Assembly (NCBI GenBank): GCA_036393335.1
Contig: DASWHD010000101.1
Location: 1 to 9,670 of the forward strand
Reading direction: 5' to 3'
Source: DASWHD01 sp036393335
GTDB taxonomy: Bacteria; CG2-30-53-67; CG2-30-70-394
Length of the DNA stretch: 9,670 bases
This document shows positions 1-6,695 of the stretch, one piece after another. The translations under genes and the position numbers were made by a program. The notes under the pieces are model-generated. The model had not been told where the DNA came from. It worked only from the letters and a program-made list of their open reading frames with translations, and searched no databases. Position 1 is the stretch's first letter. Every line of letters starts with the position of its first letter.

Positions 1-397
1 GGCGCACGTAGCGGTAGATCGCGCGCAGGTCCTCGTCCCGCATGTCGTTCAGGGTGTACCACGGCATCGGCGGCCGCGCCTTGAGATTCTTCGCCGTCAC
101 CAGCCACTCCTCCTCGGTGAGGCCGGCGAAGTACAGGCGCAGGTTGGCGGCATAGGTCGTGCCCCACGGCCCCCGCCAGCCGAAGCTGTCCCCGGTGAAC
201 CACAGCTCCTCCGGCACCCTGCCTTCGCTCAGCAGGTAACCGGGGGTGTGGCAGTCGTTACAGCCGGCGATCTTGCTCAGGTAGCGGCCGCGCTCGACCA
301 TGTCCTGCTCGCCGGTGCCCGCGAACGCCCCATGGGCGGCGGCGAGCAACCCCAGAGATCCGATGATGACAGCGACCCCACGACCTCGTTGGCTCAC
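1..397 (-). CDS. c-type cytochrome, secreted, C-terminus cut by window edge
   Basis: This is a single-heme c-type cytochrome exported to the periplasm, probably a small electron carrier; its partner is not visible. The first 26 residues form a Sec signal peptide: a basic start, a hydrophobic core (VAVIIGSLGLLAAA) and a likely cleavage site after AFA. The heme-attachment motif CNDCH is at residues 46-50, following the GRYLSKIAGC context typical of class I cytochromes. Met111 in RPPMPWY is the likely distal axial ligand, and a C-terminal helix (DEDLRAIYRYVR) follows. About 132 residues are visible, so most of the domain is present. I chose the GTG start at 397 because GAGGAG lies 6 nt upstream. 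An in-frame ATG at 427 has only a weak ribosome site and would add ten residues before the signal peptide. The gene follows the NmrA-like gene in the same direction after an 88-bp gap holding a GC-rich palindrome. The general family is well supported; the specific partner is unknown. Confidence 0.88.
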   Translation of the reverse strand, partial: MSQRGRGVAVIIGSLGLLAAAHGAFAGTGEQDMVERGRYLSKIAGCNDCHTPGYLLSEGRVPEELWFTGDSFGWRGPWGTTYAANLRLYFAGLTEEEWLVTAKNLKARPPMPWYTLNDMRDEDLRAIYRYVR

Positions 398-445
398 GGA
401 GGACTCCTCGACCCGCGATGGTTGCATACCGCTGCACGGCCTCGT

Positions 446-461
446 GCGCCGCCGGCGGCGC
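446..461. repeat. 16-bp perfect GC palindrome between NmrA-like and cytochrome genes
   Basis: GCGCCGCCGGCGGCGC is a perfect palindrome that could form a 6-bp stem with a CCGG loop. It sits in the short gap between two minus-strand genes. It has no T-tract, so it is not a classical intrinsic terminator. It could slow transcription or simply reflect the GC-rich background. Confidence 0.35.
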
Positions 462-485
462 GGGACTCTGCGCCTGCGCCGTGAG

Positions 486-1436
486 TCAGTCCAGGGGGAT
501 GCGGCCGTGGTTTTCCGCCAGCCACCCGGCAAATGTCTGTAGGTCGGGGTTGAGGCTCCGGGCCACCGCGGGATCGCGGGCGCCACAGAAGACCTCCTGG
601 AAGTCGCGCTTGAACTGGAACATGTTGGCGAGATCCTCGGCGCCGGGGAACCCGAAGCCGCGGTACACCTCGGGTGGCACGGCGTGGTACGCGACCTCTT
701 GCCCCAGGGCCTGGGTGAGGGCCGCGGCCATCTGGGCCCCGGTGGGGTGCTCGCCGGCGACACCGATCGTCTTGCCGACCCACTCGCGGCCCTTCTTGAA
801 GACGCCGTACGCGCACTTGCCGATGTCCTCGGTGGCGATCCCCGGCAGCTTCTTGTCGCCCATGGGCAGGGTGATCGCCAGCTTGCCATCCGGGCCACGC
901 TTGGGGCCCATGCCGAAGTAGATCAGGTTCTCCCAGTAGAACGACGCGAGGAAGAAGGTCGTCGGCACCCCGAGGTCGGTGAAGACGTGGTTCGCCTCCC
1001 CCTTGGCGTCGAAGTGCGGCACCTTGTACTTGCCCATCAGGGTGGGCATGCGGTCATCGCCGAGCGGCACCCACTGGCGCGTGTCCTCCAGGGTCGACCA
1101 GATGACGTGCTTGAGCCCGGTGTGCTGCGCCGTTCGTGCCAGGGCCGTCGCCTCGGCCAGTTCCTTCTCCGGCGACATGTGGGCCCAGTAGAAGGTCACG
1201 CAGTAGGCGCCATAGGCCCCGGCGAACGCCCGCTGCAGGCTCGCCTCGTCGTCGACGTCGGCGGCGACCACCTCGGCACCCAGCCGTGCCAGCTCCTGCG
1301 CCTTGTCCGAGGTCACGTCGCGCGTGATGGCGCGCGCCGCGAAACCGCCGCCCTGGTCGGCCAGGATCGCGCGCACCAAGCCGCCGCCCTGGGCGCCGGT
1401 CGCCCCCACCACTGCGATGATTTTCTTGCCGGCCAT
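486..1436 (-). CDS. NmrA/HSCARG-like NAD(P)-binding atypical SDR family protein
   Basis: This 316-residue cytoplasmic protein has an NmrA-type Rossmann fold. The first strand leads into the dinucleotide loop GATGAQGGG at residues 11-19 (GxxGxxG). ITRD at 37-40 places an arginine after the second strand, as in NADP-preferring members. AADVDD at 59-63 and the STLED segment near 114-118 also match the family. The SDR Tyr-x-x-x-Lys pair is not obvious: a lysine occurs at 145 in HFDAKGEAN. Family members are often redox sensors or regulators that bind NADP without a strong catalytic role, but some are reductases, so substrate and function stay open. I chose the ATG at 1436 because AGGAGG lies 5 nt upstream and MAGKKIIAVVGATG is the expected start; an in-frame ATG at 1502 would only add a poor leader. 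It lies between the FIST gene (137 bp upstream) and the cytochrome gene, all on the minus strand. Confidence 0.85.
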   Translation of the reverse strand: MAGKKIIAVVGATGAQGGGLVRAILADQGGGFAARAITRDVTSDKAQELARLGAEVVAADVDDEASLQRAFAGAYGAYCVTFYWAHMSPEKELAEATALARTAQHTGLKHVIWSTLEDTRQWVPLGDDRMPTLMGKYKVPHFDAKGEANHVFTDLGVPTTFFLASFYWENLIYFGMGPKRGPDGKLAITLPMGDKKLPGIATEDIGKCAYGVFKKGREWVGKTIGVAGEHPTGAQMAAALTQALGQEVAYHAVPPEVYRGFGFPGAEDLANMFQFKRDFQEVFCGARDPAVARSLNPDLQTFAGWLAENHGRIPLD

Positions 1437-1573
1437 CTCCGCCTCCTGGAAAGAGCTACGCATCCCTCGTGTGAGGCGCAAGGATAGCGCCGCGCCCGGC
1501 AATCGCTAGCCCGCGTGCGCGATGCAGGCCAATTTGTCGGCGGCGCAGGAGCGGCGACTCCCTGCCACGAGTG

Positions 1574-2761
1574 CTACGCGAGCGCCTCCCCCACCAGGGT
1601 CAGGATGCCCGAGTAGTTGTGCAGGCGGTTGTGGCGCTCGACGGGACAGAACTCGGCGTAGGAAAAGAACCCCGCCACCGGCACGTGGTCGAATGTGCCG
1701 CCGATGATCGCGGCGTCGCGGTTCGCGCGCCGGTAAAGGCCCCGCCCGCGGCCGCAGCAATTGGTGTAGAGGCCGAAGGTAGGGGGTGGCGCCGGCCACG
1801 CCTCGGCCACGCCCCGCACCATCGCCTGCATGTCGCGCAGGGCGCGCGCCGGCTCGCGGATCGCGAAGGCGACCGCCTGCCCCACCTGAATCTCCTCTCC
1901 CACGTAGACGGCACCGTTATCCAGATCCAGGGCGGTGAGGTTGCGGGCGGTGTAGTGCCCCGGTTGGAGCTTCGCGTCGGTCGGGTCGAGGGGAATCGCG
2001 AGGAAGATCAGGCCCGCCGCCGCCGAGAACTGGAGGATGCCCTGCTCCTTGAGGAGCTCGGCGAGCAGGGCCACGGCGGGCCGGCCGCCGATCTCGTCGA
2101 TGCGATTGCCGTCTCCCGCGGTAATCACCTCCGGAGTACAGAGGGGGTGACACGCCTGGGTGATGCCGGCGCTGTGGCGGATCGGGCCGGAGAGCAGGAC
2201 ACCGCTCACGCCGTGGGTGGTCACCCCTTGGGGCCCGATCTGATAGGTGTGGCCGTGCCGCCCGTCGTCCCCCGCGGCGCCGCCGACGATCGGGACGCGC
2301 CCGCAATAGTCCTCGATCGCCTCCAGGAACCGGTCACCGTGCATGGACAGGGGATCGGGGAAGGCGATGAGCAGCGGGTTGTCTCCCATGCAAGTATCGA
2401 CCGCGGCGGCGATGCGCTCGGCGCTCGCGCGGTTGTCCCGGTGAAAGTCGGGGTCGTGAAACAGCGCCATCCGCATCTCGTCGGTGGCGACGGTGAGCAC
2501 CGCCACGCCAGGCGCCCCCTCGATCTCCCGCCGGCCGCCGATCACCCCGCCACCGGAGCACCCCACGACGTGGTCGGTGCCCGCACCCTGGACCAAGACC
2601 GCATGCATCTCGGCGAAGCACGGCGCGTGGTCGACGGTCGCGAAACACAGGACCAAGTCGGCACGCTCCCGCCCCATCTGCGTCTTGGCCTGGCGCAGGG
2701 CGCTGGTGACGCCCTCGCGGGCGTCGGCGGCATCGGAGATCCCCACGCCGGCGGTAAACAT
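1574..2761 (-). CDS. FIST N- and C-domain sensory protein
   Basis: This 395-residue soluble protein carries both halves of the FIST module, a family proposed to bind small ligands in signal transduction. The FIST N part (about residues 35-215) contains GCSGGGVIGGRREIEG at 67-82, where a GCS..GVI..GREIE signature is expected, and the glycine-rich GGAAGDDG at 160-167. The FIST C part (about 225-375) contains LYTNCCGRGRGLY at 331-343, the PVAGFF segment at 361-366 and HNYSG at 381-385 near the C-terminus. No kinase, GGDEF or membrane segment is fused, so it is a stand-alone sensor domain whose output partner is not visible. The start at 2761 matches the family pattern (MFTAGVGISD). The ribosome site is weak (AGGTG) and lies inside a small hairpin that abuts the start codon. 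The upstream gap toward ppk2 is occupied mostly by MITE-like copy 1, so its promoter may lie in or beside that element. Confidence 0.88.
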   Translation of the reverse strand: MFTAGVGISDAADAREGVTSALRQAKTQMGRERADLVLCFATVDHAPCFAEMHAVLVQGAGTDHVVGCSGGGVIGGRREIEGAPGVAVLTVATDEMRMALFHDPDFHRDNRASAERIAAAVDTCMGDNPLLIAFPDPLSMHGDRFLEAIEDYCGRVPIVGGAAGDDGRHGHTYQIGPQGVTTHGVSGVLLSGPIRHSAGITQACHPLCTPEVITAGDGNRIDEIGGRPAVALLAELLKEQGILQFSAAAGLIFLAIPLDPTDAKLQPGHYTARNLTALDLDNGAVYVGEEIQVGQAVAFAIREPARALRDMQAMVRGVAEAWPAPPPTFGLYTNCCGRGRGLYRRANRDAAIIGGTFDHVPVAGFFSYAEFCPVERHNRLHNYSGILTLVGEALA

Positions 2762-2762
2762 G

Positions 2763-2781
2763 TGCCAGCGTACACCTGGCA
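2763..2781 (-). promoter_or_regulatory. hairpin abutting the FIST gene start codon
   Basis: On the FIST mRNA, TGCCAG and CTGGCA form a 6-bp stem around the 7-nt loop GTGTACG. It ends one base before the ATG. The only Shine-Dalgarno-like run, AGGTG, starts in the stem and continues into the loop. The structure is visible; its role in limiting translation is an inference. Confidence 0.35.
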
Positions 2782-2795
2782 GGGGTTCGAAGCAC

Positions 2796-2807
2796 CCCCG
2801 GCCGGGG
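2796..2807. repeat. 12-bp perfect palindrome upstream of the FIST gene
   Basis: CCCCGGCCGGGG lies between the FIST start and MITE-like copy 1. It may be an operator-like site, part of the leader, or GC-background coincidence. No -35/-10 pair is clear around it. Confidence 0.25.
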
Positions 2808-2890
2808 CGTTGGTACTCAGACGACGGACCGGCTGGGACAGCCCCCTAGCCGCATTTCTCACCATGAGTCGGCTACGCCCGCGCAACCGC

Positions 2891-2910
2891 CCTGCCTGCC
2901 GGCAGGCGGG
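2891..2910. repeat. 20-bp palindrome nested in MITE-like copy 1
   Basis: CCTGCCTGCCGGCAGGCGGG is a near-perfect palindrome centred on CCGG. Aligned to copy 2, the flanking bases join without gap: GCGCAACCGC precedes it and CCGCATCTCC follows it here, while copy 2 reads GCGCAACCAC directly followed by CCGCATCTCC (6722-6741). The palindrome is therefore a clean insertion in copy 1 or a clean loss from copy 2. Its short, symmetric form resembles small dispersed palindromic repeats. Confidence 0.6.
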
Positions 2911-2938
2911 CCGCATCTCCTGGCCCACCTCGTCCGGG

Positions 2939-2999
2939 GTAGGAGCCGAATCCCTTCGGCGACCTGCCACATGGGGTCGCCGATCAAATCGGCTCCTAC
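2939..2999. repeat. REPIN-like inverted REP pair in copy 1
   Basis: Two REP-type units face each other. The left one begins GTAGGAGCCGA and contains a mini-hairpin CCGAA-tccc-TTCGG; the right one ends TCGGCTCCTAC and contains GCCGAT-caa-ATCGGC. The outermost 11 bp pair perfectly. A 5' GTAG followed by a hairpin is the known layout of REP sequences processed by RAYT (TnpA-REP) proteins, and two inverted REPs make a REPIN. No RAYT gene is present in this window. Confidence 0.65.
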
Positions 3000-3065
3000 C
3001 GCGGGCCAACCAGGATCTACGTGCGTTTGCACGGTCTCGCTACGATCCATGGTGAGAAATGCGGG

Positions 3066-4559
3066 CTACCCGTGGCTACCCAGGCGCTCTTCCAGGCGCT
3101 GGCACAGGATGCGCAGGGCCTGGATGCGCGCGTAGTGCTTGTCGTTGCCCTCGATCAGGTGCCACGGGGCGAAGTCGGTGCTGGTGCGTTCGACCATGTC
3201 ATTCACCGCCACCTCGTAGGCGTCCCACTGCTCCCGGTTGCGGAAGTCCTCGTCGGTGATCTTGTACTGCTTGTACCCGGTCTCCGCGCGGAGCTTGAAG
3301 CGGGCGAGCTGCTCCTGCGGATCGATGTGGATCCAGAACTTGACGACCACCATCCCGTGGCTGACGAGCTGCTCCTCGAAGTCGTCGATCTCCGCGTAGG
3401 CGCGGCGCCACTCCCCCTCGCTGGCAAAGCCCTCGACCCGCTCCACGAGGACCCGCCCGTACCAGCTCCGGTCGAAGAGGGTGACCTGGCCGGCGCCCGG
3501 AAGCTGCCGCCAGAACCGCCAGAGATAGTGATAGCGCCGTTCCTCCTCCGTCGGCGCGGCGATGGAGATCACGCGATAGTGGCGGGCGTCGATGGCCGGC
3601 GTGACGCGGCGGATGAGCCCGCCCTTGCCCGCGGCGTCCCACCCCTCCAGCACCACCACCGTCGAGACCTGTTCGCGGTAGGCGGTGCGGGACAGCAGGT
3701 TGAGCCGCCCCTGGTAGTGCTCCAGGTCGGTGCGGTACTTCGCCTTGGGCAAAGCCTTGGTGAGATCGAGCTGGCTGAGGATCGTACCGCCGACGGCGCC
3801 GGCCGCGGTCGACGGCACGCTCGCCACCGCCGTCGTCGTCGGCCCTGCGGCGAGGCGCTTGGCGAGCGCCGCGTGCAGGGCCTCACCACAGGTCAGGCTG
3901 CGGTAGTTGTCGTCCTGGCCCTCGACGATCACCCACGGCGCCGCCCCGGTTCCGGTCTCGCGCAGGGCGCGCTCGGCGGCCGCGCGAAAGTGATCGTAGA
4001 GTTTCACATGTTTCTTGTCGCGCTCGCTGACCCGCCAGCGGGTCTCCGGGTCGCGTTCCAGGGCGCGGATCCGCTCCTTCTGGGCCTGCTTGTTGAGGTG
4101 CAGCCAGAACTTCAGGATCAGGGTGCCGTTGCTCGTCAGGTTCTGCTCGAAGCGCCGGATGCGGATGAGCTGGGCATCGAGGTCGTTGTCGGAGATCCGG
4201 CCGTAGACGTGGTCGAGGAGCGGCTCGCTGTACCAGGACGACCCGCAGTAGATGCCGATCCGCCCCTTGGGCGGCAGGGTGCGCCAGAACCGCCAAAAAT
4301 AGGGTCGCTCGCGCTCCTCGTCCGTCGGCAGCACCAGGGCGTGGTTCTCCAGATAACGCGGGTCGAGCCACTCGTTGAACAGGTTCAGGGTCTCACTCTT
4401 GCCGCCCTTGTCCACGCCGGCGATGAGCACGATGACGCTGAACGTCGCCTCCTGCAGCAACTGCCACTGGGCCTGCAGCAGCGCCTCCCGCAGGGGCGGG
4501 ACCGCCTCGTGGAACGCCTTCTTGGAGACCTTGCGATTGAGCTCCGCCGCTTCGAACAC
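3066..4559 (-). CDS. pap: polyphosphate:AMP phosphotransferase (two-domain PPK2)
   Basis: This cytoplasmic enzyme transfers phosphate from polyphosphate to AMP, giving ADP. It is 497 residues long, close to the roughly 500 residues usual for two-domain PPK2 enzymes of the PA3455 type. The N-terminal PPK2 domain (about 1-235) has a changed P-loop, GVDKGGKS at 48-55, and GSSWYSEP at 106-113 in place of the catalytic DRSWYGR. The C-terminal domain (about 260-490) has an intact P-loop EGWDAAGKGG at 305-314, the TEEERRYHYLWRFWRQLP segment and FDRSWYGRVLVERVEGF, so catalysis should lie there, as known for this class. I chose the GTG at 4559 because VFEAAELNRKVSKKAF matches the family start (MFE.AE) and GGGGGA lies 6 nt upstream; the longer open frame runs into hemF and is spurious. 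The TAG stop is the last three bases of MITE-like copy 1. TATACA at 4623-4628 (minus) is the only promoter-like hexamer I see. Confidence 0.93.
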   Translation of the reverse strand: MFEAAELNRKVSKKAFHEAVPPLREALLQAQWQLLQEATFSVIVLIAGVDKGGKSETLNLFNEWLDPRYLENHALVLPTDEERERPYFWRFWRTLPPKGRIGIYCGSSWYSEPLLDHVYGRISDNDLDAQLIRIRRFEQNLTSNGTLILKFWLHLNKQAQKERIRALERDPETRWRVSERDKKHVKLYDHFRAAAERALRETGTGAAPWVIVEGQDDNYRSLTCGEALHAALAKRLAAGPTTTAVASVPSTAAGAVGGTILSQLDLTKALPKAKYRTDLEHYQGRLNLLSRTAYREQVSTVVVLEGWDAAGKGGLIRRVTPAIDARHYRVISIAAPTEEERRYHYLWRFWRQLPGAGQVTLFDRSWYGRVLVERVEGFASEGEWRRAYAEIDDFEEQLVSHGMVVVKFWIHIDPQEQLARFKLRAETGYKQYKITDEDFRNREQWDAYEVAVNDMVERTSTDFAPWHLIEGNDKHYARIQALRILCQRLEERLGSHG

Positions 4560-4678
4560 CGTCCGTCCCCCATCGAGAGGAGTTACCGTGCAGCGTGACG
4601 CGCAGCCGCGCCGCCCCCTGACTGTATAACGGGATAGCGCGCGATGCGGATGAATCTTCCGGCGGGAGGTTGGCCGAT

Positions 4679-4723
4679 GGCGCCGGCGGCGGGGCCCCGC
4701 GCAGCGGATCTCGCGCCGGCGCC
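4679..4723 (-). terminator. nested GC-rich inverted repeats downstream of hemF
   Basis: GGCGCCGGCG (4679-4688) and CGCCGGCGCC (4714-4723) are a perfect 10-bp inverted repeat 16 bp beyond the hemF stop. The spacer holds a second perfect palindrome, GCGGGGCCCCGC (4689-4700). There is no T-tract, so this is a structured 3' end or pause site rather than a textbook intrinsic terminator. It separates hemF from ppk2. Confidence 0.4.
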
Positions 4724-4738
4724 TTGCAGGCGGCGTGA

Positions 4739-5662
4739 CTACCGGTCGGCCGCCAGCCAGTCGCGCGGCGGCAGGAAGCGCTCGTAGAGGTCGGCCTCGG
4801 GGGTGCCGGGGTCGGGGCGGTAGTCGTAGCGCCACCCCACCATGGGCGGCAGGGACATGAGGATCGACTCGGCGCGCCCGCCGGACTGGAGACCGAACAG
4901 GGTGCCGCGGTCGTAGACCAGGTTGAACTCGACGTAGCGGCCGCGACGGTAGAGCTGGAAATCGCGCTCGCGCTCGCCGAACTCGGTGGCCTTGCGCCGC
5001 CGCACGATGGGCAGGTAGCCCGCCAGGTAATGGTCGCCGATGCTGCGCACGAACGCGAAGCAACGGTCGAAGCCCCACTCGTTGAGGTCGTCAAAGAACA
5101 GGCCGCCAATGCCGCGCGCCTCGCCGCGGTGCTTGAGGAAGAAGTACTCGTCGCACCACTTCTTGAAACGCGGATAGACCTGGTCGCCGAACGGTGCACA
5201 GGCGGCACGCGCGGTGCGATGCCAGTGCACCGCATCCTCCTCGAAGCCGTAGTACGGGGTGAGGTCGAAGCCGCCCCCGAACCACCAGATCGGGGCCGCC
5301 CCTTCCTTCTCCGCCACCAACAGGCGCAGGTTGGCGTGGGAGGTGGGGACGTAGGGGTTCCACGGGTGGATGACCAGCGAGATGCCGGCCGCCTGGAAGC
5401 CGCGCCCCGCCAGATCGGGACGCGCGGCGGTCGCCGACGCCGGCAGGGAAGGCCCGGCGACGTGGGAGAAGTTCACCCCGGCCTGCTCGAACACCGCCCC
5501 TTGCGCGAGCACCCGCGTGCGGCCCCCGCCGCCCCCCGCGTCGCGCTGCCACGCATCCTCCCGGAAGCGCGCCGTGCCGTCCTCGTCTTCGATGGCCGCG
5601 GAGATCCGATCTTGCAGGGCCTGGAAATAGGCGATGACCGAAGGGAGGTCGGGCAGATCCAT
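4739..5662 (-). CDS. hemF: oxygen-dependent coproporphyrinogen III oxidase
   Basis: HemF carries out the O2-dependent decarboxylation of coproporphyrinogen III to protoporphyrinogen IX in heme synthesis, as a cytoplasmic dimer. The 307-residue protein is full length for the family. Family hallmarks are present throughout: EDAWQR near 35-40, GAVFEQAGVNFSHV at 55-68, VIHPWNPYVPTSHAN at 97-111, WWFGGGFDLTPYY at 126-138, KKWCDEYFFLKHRGE at 167-181, GGLFFDDLNEWGF and GRYVEFNLVYDRGT. His99, His109, His148 and His178 line up with the four conserved histidines of E. coli HemF (96, 106, 145, 175), each shifted by three. I chose the ATG at 5662 because MDLPDLPSVIAYFQ matches family starts; an in-frame ATG at 5740 adds an unrelated 26-residue leader. 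Neither start has a clear Shine-Dalgarno. It is divergent from the PuuD-like gene. Its presence implies heme synthesis under oxygen. Confidence 0.97.
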   Translation of the reverse strand: MDLPDLPSVIAYFQALQDRISAAIEDEDGTARFREDAWQRDAGGGGGRTRVLAQGAVFEQAGVNFSHVAGPSLPASATAARPDLAGRGFQAAGISLVIHPWNPYVPTSHANLRLLVAEKEGAAPIWWFGGGFDLTPYYGFEEDAVHWHRTARAACAPFGDQVYPRFKKWCDEYFFLKHRGEARGIGGLFFDDLNEWGFDRCFAFVRSIGDHYLAGYLPIVRRRKATEFGERERDFQLYRRGRYVEFNLVYDRGTLFGLQSGGRAESILMSLPPMVGWRYDYRPDPGTPEADLYERFLPPRDWLAADR

Positions 5663-5909
5663 GGCATGGGCTGTACCGTGAAACGACGAGCAGTGCAACA
5701 CCCGTCCGCCTCGCTCGGGTGGTGGGGTTATCCGGATCACGGATCGCCTGCGGAGCCCCGGCCAAGCAATCCGTGCCGTGCGGCGCGATGGACAATATCG
5801 AGAATCAAATGCTAGCGTCGCGCCTGGATTTTGGCGGAGGGATGGTCTCGTAGCGGCACCGTGCGATTCCGTTCATGGCGCGCCCTAGTCAGGAGAGGAG
5901 AACCTAAAG
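5663..5909. other. divergent intergenic region between hemF and the PuuD-like gene
   Basis: This 247-bp region must hold promoters for both divergent genes, but I see no confident -35/-10 pair. It contains an 8-bp palindrome ATCCGGAT (5730-5737) and a spaced inverted repeat CACGGAT (5738-5744) / ATCCGTG (5769-5775) that could be an operator or leader hairpin for hemF. A locally AT-richer patch at about 5787-5815 is the likeliest promoter area. There is no FNR-type TTGAT-N4-ATCAA box. AGGAGAGGAG at 5891-5900 is the ribosome site of the plus-strand gene. Confidence 0.4.
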
Positions 5910-6695
5910 ATGCAGCTCTCAGCCGGATTGGAAGCACTGATTCGTTGGATGCATGTCCTGGTCGGTGTCCTGTGGATTGGCCACCTGTACTTCTTCAACT
6001 TCGTCAACGGTCCCATGGCGGCGAAGCTGGACGGCCCGACCAAGAAGGCGGTGGTGCCCGAGCTCATGCCGCGGGCGTTGTTCTGGTTCCGCTGGGGGGC
6101 CGCGTGGACCTGGATCACCGGCGTCCTGCTGCTGCTGCTGGTGTTCTATATGAACAACATCACCACGGAGTCGCGGCAATTCACCGGCGGCGCGATCGTC
6201 ATGATCGCCGTGACCTTCCTGGCGGTCGTGGTCTACGACCTGCTGTGGAAGAGCCCCCTCGCCGACAACGCCCAGGCGGCCATCGGCGTGAGCTTCGGGC
6301 TGATCGCCGTGGTGGTCATCCTGTTCGTGTTCGTCGGCGACTTTACCTACCGGGCGGTGCTGATCCACACGGGGGCGATGTTCGGGACGATCATGGCGTA
6401 CAACGTCTGGATGCGCATCTGGCCCGCCCAGCAGAAGATCATCCGCGCCGTCAAGGACGGCCAGGCCCCGGACGCCGCGCTGGTCAAGCTCGCCGGCCTG
6501 CGATCGCGCCACAACACCTATCTCTCCCTGCCGCTGTTCTGGGCGATGATCAACCAGCACACCACCTTCTTCGCCGGCGGCAACCTCGGCCTCGGCTCCA
6601 AGACCGCCTGGATCGGCTGGCTGATCATCATCATCATCGGCTGGGCGATCATCAATTGGTGTTACAAGAAGTCCGCCAAGGTCGAGGGCTTCTAG
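5910..6695 (+). CDS. polytopic membrane protein, PuuD-like (urate oxidase N-terminal domain family)
   Basis: This 261-residue inner-membrane protein resembles the membrane domain found at the N-terminus of PuuD urate hydroxylases (PF06181), here without the cytochrome c domain that PuuD carries. I count about six or seven membrane segments: near residues 10-30, 58-80, 93-112, 123-143, 149-171, perhaps 203-221, and 234-252. Family-like stretches are RWMHVLVGVLWIGHLYFFNF (12-31), FWFRWGAAWTWITG (58-71), LIHTGAMFGTIMAYNVWMRI (151-170) and RSRHNTYLSLP (198-208). His15, His25, His153, His201 and His217 are in or near membrane segments and could bind heme or metal; this is inference. Start choice is firm: a double AGGAG run ends 9 nt before the ATG. 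The TAG stop is the first three bases of MITE-like copy 2 after CTTC. It is divergent from hemF. No urate-pathway gene is nearby, so urate oxidation should not be assumed. Confidence 0.75.
   Translation: MQLSAGLEALIRWMHVLVGVLWIGHLYFFNFVNGPMAAKLDGPTKKAVVPELMPRALFWFRWGAAWTWITGVLLLLLVFYMNNITTESRQFTGGAIVMIAVTFLAVVVYDLLWKSPLADNAQAAIGVSFGLIAVVVILFVFVGDFTYRAVLIHTGAMFGTIMAYNVWMRIWPAQQKIIRAVKDGQAPDAALVKLAGLRSRHNTYLSLPLFWAMINQHTTFFAGGNLGLGSKTAWIGWLIIIIIGWAIINWCYKKSAKVEGF

Larger units (their letters stand above)
2846..3069. mobile_element. MITE-like element, copy 1, with terminal inverted repeats
   Basis: This non-coding element of about 224 bp is homologous to the one at 6692-6923 and in the same orientation. 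Its ends are perfect 15-bp inverted repeats: GCATTTCTCACCATG at 2852-2866 and its complement at 3048-3062. The flanking tetranucleotides are CTAG (2846-2849) and CTAC (3066-3069), suggesting a 4-bp CTAG target duplication with one change, or TAG as part of the inverted repeat. Inside lies a REPIN-like double hairpin (2939-2999), and the arms between it and the ends are also roughly complementary (for example ATCTCCTGG on the left and CCAGGATCT on the right). The right end supplies the TAG stop of ppk2 (3066-3068). It has no ORF of its own, so transposition would need an enzyme supplied elsewhere. The 20-bp palindrome at 2891-2910 is missing from copy 2. Some IS5-family enzymes use YTAR targets, but the family of the mobilising transposase is unknown. 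Confidence 0.75.

Noticed and set aside
1506..1514. CTAGCCCGC, matching the extreme end of the MITE-like elements
   Set aside because: The match stops after nine bases and the ATTTCTCACC core is absent, so coincidence is more likely than a relic.
2781..2800. tRNA-like GGTTCGAA motif
   Set aside because: The flanking bases do not form a T-arm, and no anticodon or acceptor stems are present.
1571..3055. Long plus-strand open frame antisense to the FIST gene (494 codons)
   Set aside because: It lies opposite a clear FIST gene, its translation has no recognisable domain and is rich in Arg, Gly, Val and Ala as expected of an antisense frame in GC-rich DNA, and it runs through the MITE-like element.
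3021..4598. Long plus-strand open frame antisense to ppk2 (525 codons)
   Set aside because: It mirrors a full-length, strongly recognisable PPK2 gene; the long frame is explained by third-position GC bias.
4560..5078. N-terminal extension of the ppk2 frame into hemF
   Set aside because: The added residues are antisense-like, Arg- and Pro-rich, and overlap hemF in another frame. The family start and a ribosome site support the GTG at 4559.
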